The notes beneath the pieces are model-generated. The model was not told the DNA's origin. It did no database searches and saw only the letters and a program-made list of their open reading frames with translations. A program made the translations under genes and the position numbers. Below are positions 51,701 to 59,913 of a stretch of 64,000 bases of DNA, in pieces; the stretch's first letter is position 1, and every line of letters starts with the position of its first letter. This DNA is from DAOTTX01 sp034437515 (GTDB lineage Bacteria; Chloroflexota; Anaerolineae; Aggregatilineales; Phototrophicaceae). Location of the stretch: assembly GCA_034437515.1 (NCBI GenBank), contig DAOTTX010000104.1:98581-162580 (forward strand), read 5' to 3'.

Positions 51701-53338
51701 AATCCGGACGACCCCGAAGATCAGTGGATCATCGAGGCGTGGTATGACAACTCCGATGACAATGATGACCCTGATGAGACCATGCATAATAGCTTCCAGG
51801 TGCTTGAGTTGGTGCCGACCTTCGATATGCGGGCGACCGCACAGACCGAAGAGCCGACCCTTTACTTCTGGAACCGCTATCATGTCGGTAACGATGACGA
51901 ATACATGGTTCAGGTGTCCACTTACCTTGACCAGACCCCGGCAGAGATGGACACCGACATGGAGAGTCGCTGTGGTGCCGGTCGTTGGCAGTGTTACGAA
52001 CAGCAGCGCGGCTGGTCACCCTGGCAAACGGTCTGGGAGATCGACAATCGTGACCGTAACTACACCTGGGTGCGCGAGCAGGTGTCGCTAGTACAGTATG
52101 CCTCTTCCGGGCCGGGTAGCCCTGGTGAGCGCATTCGCATCCGCTTCGTCGTGGATGCCTACGACAACGGTGGCAACAACGACGGTTGGTATCTGGATAA
52201 CGTGACCATTGAACCGCGCCGCGACGGTGTCCTCGTAGACATCGCCGACAACAACTTCTTCGATGATGCGCGTAACCTGAACAACTGGGTGACCGAAGGC
52301 AACTGGGGCCTCAGCCCGCAACTCTTCCTGGGGGGTGGTGGTGGGCCGGCAGTCCTCGGTGCCTGGCAAGAGTACTGGTGGAACTGTGACGGTTGTAGTA
52401 ACAACATTCGCCGTGATGGTGATAACCTGCTGGATAATGACCCGAATGGGACCACGGCAGACGCAACGCGCTTCCTCCAGAATGTGAACTATGATCTTGG
52501 ACGTCGTGCGCCACGCCCTGGTGTGTTCGACTTCACCGATAAGTACGTCGGGCGCTGGGTGCTGGAAACGCCGGTGATCGGTTCGGGCGTCCAGGCGGGC
52601 GAATACAGCATCCTCACCATTTCTGACGATGGTGTGCGCGTCAAGCTCGAATCCTGGGATGGTTCGCAGTGGGCGAGTACCAATCCGGACTGCACCGTCA
52701 CCTGCAATAATGACGGTGACGAGTGGAACATCATCTACAACTGGACCAATCACGGACGTACGGGTGACCAGGGTGTGCTTGACCTGCAAGATGGCGGGCG
52801 CTACCGCATCACGCTGGAATACTACGAAGCGTTTGGTGACTCGGTGATCATCGCTAACCTGGGCGGGACAAACTACTCCTTTACGGATAGTCCGCGCCAG
52901 TTCGCCGGTGGGCCGGACATCCCGGCACAGCCACACGGCAACTCATCGCTTATCCTGGATGGTACGCTTGACCTGACGAACACCCAGTTCCCGATCTTGC
53001 AGTACTATACCACCTATGAGTCGGACTGGGACGCACGAGTGGAAGTCTCATCTGACGGTGGGTTCACCTGGGGCCGCAACGGGATGCAAGACCCGCAGAC
53101 GACTTCGCCGGGTGTGACGGACAACAACTTTGATGACCCGCGCTACGGTTATGATCGTCTCGACGATGACCCGGATTGGGAACTGCGCCGCCATAATCTG
53201 ATGTCCTACAACGGTAATGAGATTATGATCCGCTTCCGCTTCGACCGTAGGGGTGATAACGGCATCAATAAAGACAGCGGTGACGAGTGGTTCATCAGTT
53301 GGTGGATCGAACAAATCCGCGTGGTTGAAGCCAAGTAA
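48746..53338 (+). CDS. Giant type IVb (Flp-like) prepilin-anchored surface protein with PA14 and jelly-roll domains
   Basis: A 1530-residue exported protein. Residues 1-45 are a class IVb prepilin leader and core: cleavage expected at Gly19|Gln20, with Glu at +5 and Tyr at +6 (GQALVEYSLLLVLIAIAFG). A Pro/Thr/Ser stalk follows (about 80-135). A PA14-like domain spans about 215-325 (LMADDGVRFYLFG, EYQLMVEYYQ). Then come repeated beta-sandwich modules each ending in a W-[IYL]-D-[DN]-V type strand: NWYIDDVEV (about 497), GWWIDDIRY (about 705), GVYVDDVFI (about 902), GWYLDNVTI (about 1150) and WWIEQIRV at the end. A second PA14-like domain spans about 1255-1380 (SDDGVRVKLES). Probably a pilus-incorporated adhesin or wall protein. 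The ribosome site is weak. Confidence 0.8.
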   Translation: MQNREASIIHYIRYRAAQGQALVEYSLLLVLIAIAFGVGLAAAGPVIGNIFDNTVNNLVSNPSETVEPVGPNDFWLTVTAIASVTPREATLPPRTLPPPTLTPTDGPSPTASPVTPTAKPLPSNTPFPSPTPIDDGFLAPHIERVDEPEHWRVASDVFLSTDDWTAEFYEGRNFDNFAFTYAHAAIEPQKRTILDWEWGNDGPPVVEQPWPPGSPGENYSVRFTRDIHIDPDPQPGETGDERTELTVAFTLMADDGVRFYLFGPGQNKGNCPTCLLIDDWENGASNGGTVVQTIPANNPDEEYQLMVEYYQATGGGHVSLSAGTATNPDDAATDGSDFVCNWGRADGENANSLDFMWEEYAGGDFDLNALCHLEFRGFVYIPTPGEVGQVLYGERAELMENPEFVFWDVWDMQASTHTAYLEIAEYIPLLGTDRVIDRDATWTNANPLYQRIDLHQGASTNYNWTRNQFDLSAYVGKKVTFRFAMETNGGNSTRNWYIDDVEVRDNKAITGDLFPDGTTFTMDGASPFDPNRPAEADFITSPQWAITTTELQGNSWELLPGSDYTRFTESPSGSAGNDPNNHRIHYVEIDRWLNKSGNAPDDEGDVGPAVLSFATTYEVRRRVGLQVQYRLDGSNTWLPIPSTDPNNPDSELISITNEDDNLGQIRDDRIEYIDLSLDLIPQDRFRVRFAMQVRSDASRDDGWWIDDIRYHREDPPRYTDYEFFDDFEAGLDNWRVTSGDWDRVVTSSWSTEHSITDSPDGNYFDNTEPSIRVLYPFDFNDDTPRDPNEQQGNTNGAAQDPVMTFYHWRELDRNDDFYVEYRTVADADDAWKTLWVYEYGMRTNPSGTDNDTARQYAWEYVFIELEPILRDTASNGDLEDDDIYIRFRIDADGGNTDDGVYVDDVFIGERDSMILPEVATYKLWPESEDRTIAGTDYGPGDSMTFVQDVEGGYVDYWQWGGEWEPIQYEIYQGLSAFHESPNAPENPDDPEDQWIIEAWYDNSDDNDDPDETMHNSFQVLELVPTFDMRATAQTEEPTLYFWNRYHVGNDDEYMVQVSTYLDQTPAEMDTDMESRCGAGRWQCYEQQRGWSPWQTVWEIDNRDRNYTWVREQVSLVQYASSGPGSPGERIRIRFVVDAYDNGGNNDGWYLDNVTIEPRRDGVLVDIADNNFFDDARNLNNWVTEGNWGLSPQLFLGGGGGPAVLGAWQEYWWNCDGCSNNIRRDGDNLLDNDPNGTTADATRFLQNVNYDLGRRAPRPGVFDFTDKYVGRWVLETPVIGSGVQAGEYSILTISDDGVRVKLESWDGSQWASTNPDCTVTCNNDGDEWNIIYNWTNHGRTGDQGVLDLQDGGRYRITLEYYEAFGDSVIIANLGGTNYSFTDSPRQFAGGPDIPAQPHGNSSLILDGTLDLTNTQFPILQYYTTYESDWDARVEVSSDGGFTWGRNGMQDPQTTSPGVTDNNFDDPRYGYDRLDDDPDWELRRHNLMSYNGNEIMIRFRFDRRGDNGINKDSGDEWFISWWIEQIRVVEAK

Positions 53339-53371
53339 TCCCTTGACTTAGACTGTGCGAACATCAAAATG

Positions 53372-53400
53372 CCGCCTGCCTCGTGCAGGTGGTTTTCTTT
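53372..53400 (+). terminator. Intrinsic terminator of the giant prepilin gene
   Basis: CCGCCTGC (53372-53379) and GCAGGTGG (53385-53392) form an 8-bp stem with a 5-base loop, followed by TTTTCTTT. It lies 33 bp after the stop codon and separates the surface-protein gene from the kinase-like gene. Confidence 0.85.
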
Positions 53401-53462
53401 ACCCGACGAAGTTGCTATAGTAAATTTATCACTGTCCTTTCCAAGTCATAAGGAATGCCATT

Positions 53463-54416
53463 GTGAACATCTCTAAAGAGCGTTCGGGTGTGCTATATAT
53501 CCTGGTTGGTCCGGGTGGCGTCGGTAAGAATGCGCTGTTGAATGCGGTGCTCACCGAAGTCGATGACCTCCGACAACTCCCGACCGCGACCACACGCAAC
53601 ATCCGCCCCGGTGAAGAAGAAGGTCGTGAACATCAATTCGTCAGCAAAACCGAATTCAAGCAGATGATCGATGCCGATGCCTTGATCGAATATCAAGAAG
53701 TCCATCCCGGTAAATTTTATGGTGTGCCCAAAGCGACCGTCGAGAACGGTATCACTGAGGCACGCGATCAGATCGCAGATGTCGAAGTGCTCGGCGCTTC
53801 GATTATCCGTGAGCAGTACCCACAAAACAGCGTGATGATCTTCATCGCGCCGCCGTCCATTGACGCGCTTGCTGCCCGGTTGCGCAATCGTGATGCTTCC
53901 GAGATAGACATCCGTGACCGCCTTAATCGTCTGCCGATGGAGATGCGATACGCGCCACTGGCGAATTACATCGTCGTCAATGATGTGCTTGACCTTGCTA
54001 TACGTGAGGTCGTCACGATCATCCGTCAGGCAGCCGGCGATGATCGACAACCATTGATAGAACTGCCCGTGAATGTCGTGACCTACTATGCACAGGTCGC
54101 TATTCTGTATGATGGTCAAGTGCTAGTGCCTGCGAACGCAAATCTCCCCACGCTGCGCATCAATGCCGGGCAAGAACCCGATGTGATCGCGCTTCAGCAT
54201 GTGCGTGAGTTGATCGGTTCGCCTGCCGCCGTTGACTACCTGAGCTTTGACCTGCCGGCAGGCGTACCACCGATCCGCTGTGATTATGAGCCGGAGAAGC
54301 ATATATACACACTCCATTATCGTTACGTATATTCGCTCGACCAGCGCATAGATGCGCCGGAAGGGTGGGTGTGGCAACCCTACACGCCAGATTTATTTGA
54401 AGAGGTAAAGGCATGA
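53463..54416 (+). CDS. Guanylate-kinase-like protein with extra C-terminal domain
   Basis: A 317-residue protein. Residues 8 to about 190 follow the guanylate kinase pattern: YILVGPGGVGKNALLNAV (P-loop), TATTRNIRPGEEEGREHQFV, EYQEVHPGKFYGVPKATVEN and ADVEVLGASIIREQYP. The residue after the P-loop Lys, normally Ser/Thr/Gly, is Asn, so nucleotide handling may differ. Residues about 195-317 form an added domain (VVTYYAQVAILYDGQVLVPA, HIYTLHYRYVYSL) that loosely recalls NUDIX folds but has no NUDIX box. The start is GTG with AAGGA upstream. It overlaps the YgfZ-like gene by 4 nt. Confidence 0.78.
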   Translation: MNISKERSGVLYILVGPGGVGKNALLNAVLTEVDDLRQLPTATTRNIRPGEEEGREHQFVSKTEFKQMIDADALIEYQEVHPGKFYGVPKATVENGITEARDQIADVEVLGASIIREQYPQNSVMIFIAPPSIDALAARLRNRDASEIDIRDRLNRLPMEMRYAPLANYIVVNDVLDLAIREVVTIIRQAAGDDRQPLIELPVNVVTYYAQVAILYDGQVLVPANANLPTLRINAGQEPDVIALQHVRELIGSPAAVDYLSFDLPAGVPPIRCDYEPEKHIYTLHYRYVYSLDQRIDAPEGWVWQPYTPDLFEEVKA

Positions 54417-55480
54417 GCCAACTCCGCGAACGTTATCTCGAACTCGGCGCAACACTCGCGCCGGACGGCATCCCGCTGCATTTTGGTGACCTGTTGGGTG
54501 AATATCAAGCGGCACTCGACGCCGCTGTACTGCTGGATCGCTCCCACGAGGGACGTATCGAGATTGCCGGTAAAGACCGGTTCGATCTGTTGAGTCGCAT
54601 CTCGACCAACGACACACTCGGTATGGCTGCCGATGAAGGCCGTCCGACCATCTTCACCAACGCTAACGCCCGTATTCTGGATCGCCTGGTGATCTTCAAC
54701 CGCGAGTCACATCTGCTCGGTAGTGCCGGGCCGGGGCGTGGTCAGTGGATGGTCAATTATCTGCAAAAGAACATCTTTTTTGGTGATGACGTGCAGGTCA
54801 ATCTCATCAACGCCAGGACGTACCAATTCGCGCTGCACGGACCACTTGCCGGGCAGATTTTGGCGACCTTCGACCCCACGTTGGCGGAACAAACGCTGTA
54901 TCAAGGGCAAACCGTCGAGATCGCTGGTGCCTCGGTGTATGTCATGCGGCTCAAGCCGTTTGTCGAAGATCGTCGTGTGCTGGTGATGCCGCTTGAGGCG
55001 GCACGGGCGATGTTCGATGCGCTGCTCGACGCCGGGGAGCCATACGGTCTCAAATCTTCCGGTGGATTGACCTACAACACCTTGCGCATCCGGGCGGGCA
55101 GGCCGGGTATGGGGACAGAGTTAAGCGGTGAGCATATCCCGTTGGAAGTCGGCCTATGGGACGAAATCAGCTTTAATAAGGGGTGCTACACCGGGCAGGA
55201 GATCATCGCCCGGATGGAGAGCCGTGAGCGCATTGCGCGGACAATCGTCCGGCTTAAGCCAGCGCAGCCTCTGAACGCGCCGGTCGAGTTGTTGCATGAG
55301 GGCAAAAAGGCCGGGCGCGTGACAAGCTGTGTGCAAGCACCGGACGGCGACATTTACGCGATAGGCGTTGTGAAGACGAACGCAGCCGAACCCGGTGCGA
55401 CGTTCACCACTGCCGATGAAATCACCGTGACAATGCAGGACTTTTTGGAAACACAACCGCCGTTTTTGGTCGAGACGTGA
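54413..55480 (+). CDS. ygfZ: Folate-binding YgfZ/GcvT-like protein
   Basis: A 355-residue aminomethyltransferase-fold protein. The N-terminal part has VLLDRSHEGRIEIAGKDRFD, ISTNDTLGM, and the signature NKGCYTGQEIIARMESRERI, the K-G-C-Y-x-G-Q-E motif of YgfZ/IBA57 proteins whose Cys is needed for function. The C-terminal beta-barrel (RTIVRLKPAQPLNAPVELLH) is as in GcvT. YgfZ uses tetrahydrofolate and helps repair or assemble iron-sulfur enzymes. A true glycine-cleavage T protein would lack the Cys motif. Translationally coupled to the kinase-like gene. Confidence 0.9.
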   Translation: MSQLRERYLELGATLAPDGIPLHFGDLLGEYQAALDAAVLLDRSHEGRIEIAGKDRFDLLSRISTNDTLGMAADEGRPTIFTNANARILDRLVIFNRESHLLGSAGPGRGQWMVNYLQKNIFFGDDVQVNLINARTYQFALHGPLAGQILATFDPTLAEQTLYQGQTVEIAGASVYVMRLKPFVEDRRVLVMPLEAARAMFDALLDAGEPYGLKSSGGLTYNTLRIRAGRPGMGTELSGEHIPLEVGLWDEISFNKGCYTGQEIIARMESRERIARTIVRLKPAQPLNAPVELLHEGKKAGRVTSCVQAPDGDIYAIGVVKTNAAEPGATFTTADEITVTMQDFLETQPPFLVET

Positions 55481-55709
55481 TGGATAGGTATAGCCACAAG
55501 ATATCGTGGTTGCGATTTTTGTTACGATAAAACCAAAACTTGAGCCATAGAGAGCTGAAATGAACTTATAGATTCGCATTTTTGCGGCTCAGAATGCGCT
55601 AAATAGGTCCAAATTTAACCGTCCACGTTATTGTGGGGTTCTACCGACAAGTGGATACACCGCCCCTAAGCCCAAATGGGTGTAGGCAAAGCGCTTTTCA
55701 AACCACTTC

Positions 55710-56516
55710 TCAGGAAAGCCAACGCTTCCGGCGTTTGTAGTGCTTCACGTCACGATAACTTTTACGTCCGCCGACATCCGTCAAGCCGAGGTAAAATTCA
55801 CGTACATCAGCGTTAGACTTGAGTTCGTCGGGTGTGCCGTCAAGGACGATACGTCCGCTTTCCATGATGTAGGCGTGGTGCGCCACACTAAGCGCGATAC
55901 TCGCATTCTGCTCAACTAGCAGAATGGTCACCTGCCGCTCTTCGTTGATGCGCTTGATGATGCGGAAAATATCTCTCACCAGCATCGGGGCCAGCCCAAG
56001 TGACGGTTCATCCATGAGAATAAGTCGGGGTTCCGCCATCAAAGGTCGCCCGATGGCAAGCATTTGCTGCTCTCCGCCGGAAAGAAAACCGGCGACCTGG
56101 TTACGTCGTTCTTTTAACCGGGGGAAATAGTCATAGACCAAAGCGATACGCTGTGAGATAGTTCCCTGATCTTCGACAGTGTACCCGCCAGTACGAAGAT
56201 TCTCCTCAACGGTTAGATGTTCAAAGATGCGGCGACCTTCCATCACCTGGAAAATGCCCTTACGCACGATTTGCGCTGCGTCCATCTGATGGATTTGTCT
56301 GTCATCGAACACGATAGAGCCATCCGTCACGGCACCGTTCTCCGGCTTGAGCAAACCAGACACGGCTTTCAACGTCGTGGACTTACCCGCGCCATTAGCA
56401 CCGAGCAGAGCGACAATTTTACCGTGCTGCACTTCCATAGAGAGTCCCTTCAGCACGAGGATCACATCGTTGTAGATCACTTCGATATTGTTGAGACTTA
56501 ACAGGTTTTCACTCAT
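55710..56516 (-). CDS. livF: Branched-chain-type ABC transporter ATP-binding protein (LivF-like)
   Basis: A 268-residue ATPase. Walker A is LLGANGAGKST, the signature is FLSGGEQQMLAIGRPLM, Walker B is LILMDEPSLGLAP, and the H-loop region lies at LLVEQNASIAL. GIFQVMEGRRIFEHLTVEEN is the LivF hallmark. ATG at 56516 follows AAAGGG; the frame continues 12 residues upstream without homology. C-terminal SYRDVKHYKRRKRWLS is basic and unusual. Last gene of the operon. Confidence 0.93.
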   Translation of the reverse strand: MSENLLSLNNIEVIYNDVILVLKGLSMEVQHGKIVALLGANGAGKSTTLKAVSGLLKPENGAVTDGSIVFDDRQIHQMDAAQIVRKGIFQVMEGRRIFEHLTVEENLRTGGYTVEDQGTISQRIALVYDYFPRLKERRNQVAGFLSGGEQQMLAIGRPLMAEPRLILMDEPSLGLAPMLVRDIFRIIKRINEERQVTILLVEQNASIALSVAHHAYIMESGRIVLDGTPDELKSNADVREFYLGLTDVGGRKSYRDVKHYKRRKRWLS

Positions 56517-56542
56517 CACGCACCCTTTGTGCTGGTAGCAGG

Positions 56543-56564
56543 GGGGACGCATTGCTGCGTCCCC
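56543..56564 (-). other. Intercistronic hairpin after the LivJ-like gene
   Basis: GGGGACGCA and TGCGTCCCC pair perfectly (9 bp) around a 4-base loop. There is no U run on the minus strand, so it probably stabilises the upstream binding-protein mRNA or reduces read-through into livF. Confidence 0.6.
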
Positions 56565-56581
56565 GGTAGGTTATTAGCGGT

Positions 56582-57838
56582 TTAGTCTTCGCTAGCTTCT
56601 TCGGTCGCTTCTTCTTCCATCATATCCTCATCCGATGCGCGGAGGTCCATAACTTCGCTGGCTTGCACCCAGATGCCATCTTCGACTTCATAGATCGCCA
56701 ACGCACGGTTTGCGCGGTGGTCTTCCGCCGTGAAGGTGACCGGTGGCATCAGACCGCCGGTTTCGTAGTCTTCCATCTGCTGCATCGTGTCACGGATGTT
56801 CGGGCCGGTGAGTTCCATGTCGTTGTTCAGCGTGCGCTCAATAGCTTCCGCCATGACGTCCATCGCTGCCCAACCCTGTGTGAAGTGGAGCGTTGCTTCT
56901 TCGAGTGCTTCCTGACCACCCAGATATTCACGCGGGGCTTCCTGACCGGGAACCTCGACCGTTGTCGGAGTGAATGGGATCGCGCCGAGTGTGCCGTCAG
57001 CAGCGTCACCGGCGAGTTCGACAAATAGCTCGTCTGCACACCAGTTCAGGCAACCGAACTCGATGAAATCCATCAGACCGAAGTCCTCGAGGTTCTGTGC
57101 CAGCAGTGCCGCCGGACTGGAGACGTTCTGCACGACGATATGAGTTACACCAAAGTCGTCAGCTTGCTGAATCTCCGCATTGAAACTGGTCGTACCACGC
57201 GGCATCGCGACGGCCAACACATTATCTGCGCCGATACCGGCTTCGTCCGCCCATTCCTGACCGTCAGCGATGGGATCAGTACCAAAGGGGCTGTCGTTGT
57301 GGAAGACCGCTACACGCATGTCAGACGCATCATTGCCCTCTGCCGTCCATCCATCGAGCATGTGCTGCATCATCAGGATAAGCTGGTCGCTGTAGGTGGT
57401 AGCGATCAAGAAATTGTAGGGGGCTTCGCCCTGTGGGTCGTTCAGTGATGCGGAATAAGATGCGGAGATAAACGGAATCTCATCCTCGGTGATGCGACCG
57501 ACCAGCGCGAGGGTATCACCCGTCCCCCAGCCCATAAAGACGACCACACCTTCTTCGACGAACTGCGAATACAGACTTTCTGCCGTTTCGACACTGTATG
57601 CGTAGTCCTGAGAGATCAATTCAATCGGACGTCCGTTGATGCCGCCGTTGCTATTGAGCCAGTCGATATAACTGATGACACCTTCAGCATAGGGGGTGCC
57701 GACATCGCCGGTTGCGCCACTAAGATCGAAGATTGCACCGACCGGAATCGGTTCACCATCGGCTTCTTCCTGCGCGAAAATCGACGTGCTTAACGCGACG
57801 AATACCACTGCAAGAATTACGAGTATACGTTTCAACAT
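56582..57838 (-). CDS. Branched-chain-type ABC transporter substrate-binding protein
   Basis: A 418-residue periplasmic-binding protein of the LivJ/LivK (Peripla_BP_6) type. Residues 1-22 form a signal peptide (KRILVILAVVFVALSTSIFA, cleavage before QEEADG); there is no lipobox Cys. The core starts PIPVGAIFDLSGATGDVGTP, then GGINGRPIELISQDYAYSVE and VFMGWGTGDTLALVGR. It ends with a strongly acidic tail (DEDMMEEEATEEASED), similar in style to the sugar-binding protein at the left end. AGGAGG precedes the ATG. Ligand unknown; an acyl-CoA ligase in the operon suggests a carboxylic acid. Confidence 0.92.
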   Translation of the reverse strand: MLKRILVILAVVFVALSTSIFAQEEADGEPIPVGAIFDLSGATGDVGTPYAEGVISYIDWLNSNGGINGRPIELISQDYAYSVETAESLYSQFVEEGVVVFMGWGTGDTLALVGRITEDEIPFISASYSASLNDPQGEAPYNFLIATTYSDQLILMMQHMLDGWTAEGNDASDMRVAVFHNDSPFGTDPIADGQEWADEAGIGADNVLAVAMPRGTTSFNAEIQQADDFGVTHIVVQNVSSPAALLAQNLEDFGLMDFIEFGCLNWCADELFVELAGDAADGTLGAIPFTPTTVEVPGQEAPREYLGGQEALEEATLHFTQGWAAMDVMAEAIERTLNNDMELTGPNIRDTMQQMEDYETGGLMPPVTFTAEDHRANRALAIYEVEDGIWVQASEVMDLRASDEDMMEEEATEEASED

Positions 57839-57876
57839 TTGTTGCCTCCTAAAAACCTAAAATATTTAAAAACCGC

Positions 57877-58965
57877 TCAGTAACTGAACGGCCATAAACG
57901 AAAGTAATCTTTGATGTTACGCCAAATTTTGACGATGCCTTCTGGCTCGACAATCAGCGTTAGCACAATCGCGGTGCCGAAAACGCCTTGCTGCACGAAC
58001 GGCAGCACACGGTTGAACTCACGGATGGTCTGCGGATCAGTACCAGCAATCGCCCGACCTGCCTCACGCAGAACTTCCGGCACGATGATGATGAAAGCCG
58101 CGCCATAAATCGACCCGGAGATCGATGCCAGGCCGCCGATGATAATCATCGCGAGGTATTCGATGGAAACGTCCAGCGTGAAACGCTCAAAACTGATCGC
58201 CGTGCTGTGCAGTGCCAACAGCGCCCCCGCTAACCCAACGATAAACGAAGAAATGGCGAAAGCGAGTAGTTTGTACTGGAACTGGTTGACACCCATCACC
58301 TCAGCGGCGATGTCTTGATCTCGAATGGCGATGAACGCCCGCCCAATGTGGGTACGGAACAGATTTGTCGTCGCCAGCACCACCATGATGAGGATGAAAA
58401 TTCCCAGCATGTAAAAGGTGTATTCGTTGTCGTTCAAACGCCATTCCTGGTTACCGAGCAAGAAATTCGCCGGGATGTTTAGCGCGTCAGTCGCCACGCC
58501 ATCGACGGTGCCGTCAATCGGATCCCAACGGATAATCACCCATTGGACGATCTGCTGTGCGGCGAGAGTCGCTACTGCCAGGTACAATCCCTTTAATCGC
58601 AGTGAGGGGATGCCGAACACGCTGCCCAACAGCGCCGTGATAAAAGCAGCGGTAATCATCGCAACCGGCCAGGGGATGCTGTAATACACCATCAGCAACC
58701 CACAAGAGTATGCGCCAATCGCCAGAAATGCCCCCTGACCTAGACTAATTTGCCCGGTGTACCCTGTCAGAATATTCAGACCGATGGCACCGATGGATGC
58801 GATAATTACCTGATTGGCGATACGCATCGTGCTTTCGTCCGCGAAGAACGGCAGCACCGCCACGAAGACAAATACCAGCGCGATCCGTAACTGCTGCGCC
58901 GTCGTCGGGCGCATCTGCAAATCTGAGTCGTAGGTTTCGTGATATACACCTGATTGTGTTGGCAT
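57877..58965 (-). CDS. livM: Branched-chain-type ABC transporter permease (LivM-like)
   Basis: A 362-residue membrane protein with about ten helices. ILTGYTGQISLGQGAFLAIG is the LivM signature; FIAIRDQDIAAEVMGVNQFQ is the cytoplasmic EAA-like coupling loop; LAMIIIGGLASISGSIYGAA and EPEGIVKIWRNIKDY near the end are also typical. A 25-residue hydrophilic N terminus (QSGVYHETYDSDLQ) precedes the first helix. GGAGATCTCC lies before the ATG. It pairs with the LivH-like permease encoded 9 nt upstream. Confidence 0.93.
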   Translation of the reverse strand: MPTQSGVYHETYDSDLQMRPTTAQQLRIALVFVFVAVLPFFADESTMRIANQVIIASIGAIGLNILTGYTGQISLGQGAFLAIGAYSCGLLMVYYSIPWPVAMITAAFITALLGSVFGIPSLRLKGLYLAVATLAAQQIVQWVIIRWDPIDGTVDGVATDALNIPANFLLGNQEWRLNDNEYTFYMLGIFILIMVVLATTNLFRTHIGRAFIAIRDQDIAAEVMGVNQFQYKLLAFAISSFIVGLAGALLALHSTAISFERFTLDVSIEYLAMIIIGGLASISGSIYGAAFIIIVPEVLREAGRAIAGTDPQTIREFNRVLPFVQQGVFGTAIVLTLIVEPEGIVKIWRNIKDYFRLWPFSY

Positions 58966-58974
58966 GGAGATCTC

Positions 58975-59910
58975 CTACACCCGCTCGATAATCTTCTGTC
59001 CGAACAAACCGTAGGGCCGCACCATCAACACGACGAGCAGCACCATATACGGAATGACATTCTTCAACGATGGGTCGATATAACCGCTACCGTAGGTTTC
59101 GATAAGGCCGATTGCTAACCCGCCGACAATCGCCCCCACAATTGAGTCCAATCCGCCGAGGATAATCACCGGGAAGGCACGTAAGCCGACACCGGGAATA
59201 TCACCACTGACCCCGACCGTCAAATCGGAGATGAGCAACCCGGCGACCGCGGCGGTCATCGCCGCGAGTGACCACGTCAGCGCGAAAATCACCTGAATAC
59301 TGATCCCCATGCTCATTGCGGCTTGTTGGTCATCCGCTGTAGCACGCATCGCAATCCCGTGACGGCTGCGCCGGAAGAAAAACATCAATAAGGTGACCAG
59401 CGCCAGCACGATTAACACCGCTACCAGACTATCCTGTGCGAGCAGCAGCGGACGCCGCGCACCTTCAATATTGAGGGTAAAGCGGTCATCGACGGGGATA
59501 ATATCGGTGGGCAGGCTTCGTGGGCTGACCCCCCAGACGCCACCAACAATAGCCTGAATGATGTTGCTCAGGCCGATGGTGACCATGATGACGGAGATCA
59601 CCGGTTCACCGATCAGTGGTCGCAAAACTAATCGTTCGACGAGAATGCCGACCATAATCATCACGATGAGCGTTGCGATGATCGCCGCGATGACAAGTAA
59701 CGGTTCTGACGATAGCACCGGGGCCAGCCAGACCAATGCTTGATAGCCGATGTAGGCACCCAACAGCATAAATTCTCCGTGTGCGAAGTTGATCACATCG
59801 GTTGCTTTATAGACGAGCACCAACCCCAGCGCGATCAACGCTAGTAGGGTGCCGTCAGTGAGGCCGGTATAAGTCAGCCGGATAAACTTTTGTAGTTCGT
59901 TCGGATCCAT
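58975..59910 (-). CDS. livH: Branched-chain-type ABC transporter permease (LivH-like)
   Basis: A 311-residue permease with about eight helices. LIALGLVLVYKATDVINFAH is the LivH signature; GIAMRATADDQQAAMSMGIS is the coupling loop; VGLRAFPVIILGGLDSIVGA and MVLLVVLMVRPYGLFGQK close the family pattern. The upstream acyl-CoA ligase stop is 3 nt away, so the gene is in the same operon. Confidence 0.94.
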   Translation of the reverse strand: MDPNELQKFIRLTYTGLTDGTLLALIALGLVLVYKATDVINFAHGEFMLLGAYIGYQALVWLAPVLSSEPLLVIAAIIATLIVMIMVGILVERLVLRPLIGEPVISVIMVTIGLSNIIQAIVGGVWGVSPRSLPTDIIPVDDRFTLNIEGARRPLLLAQDSLVAVLIVLALVTLLMFFFRRSRHGIAMRATADDQQAAMSMGISIQVIFALTWSLAAMTAAVAGLLISDLTVGVSGDIPGVGLRAFPVIILGGLDSIVGAIVGGLAIGLIETYGSGYIDPSLKNVIPYMVLLVVLMVRPYGLFGQKIIERV

Positions 59911-59913
59911 GCG

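Noticed and set aside
52088..52936. 282-codon minus-strand frame within the giant prepilin gene
   Set aside because: It is valine/arginine-rich antisense sequence in a GC-biased gene, with no motif or start signal.
55481..55709. Possible terminators or small RNA in the 229-bp gap between ygfZ and livF
   Set aside because: CCAC...GTGG near 55494-55509 with a following T5 gives only a four-pair stem after allowing a loop, and GCCCCTAAGCCC/GGGTGTAGGC is imperfect without a T run. No open frame or RNA signature is convincing.
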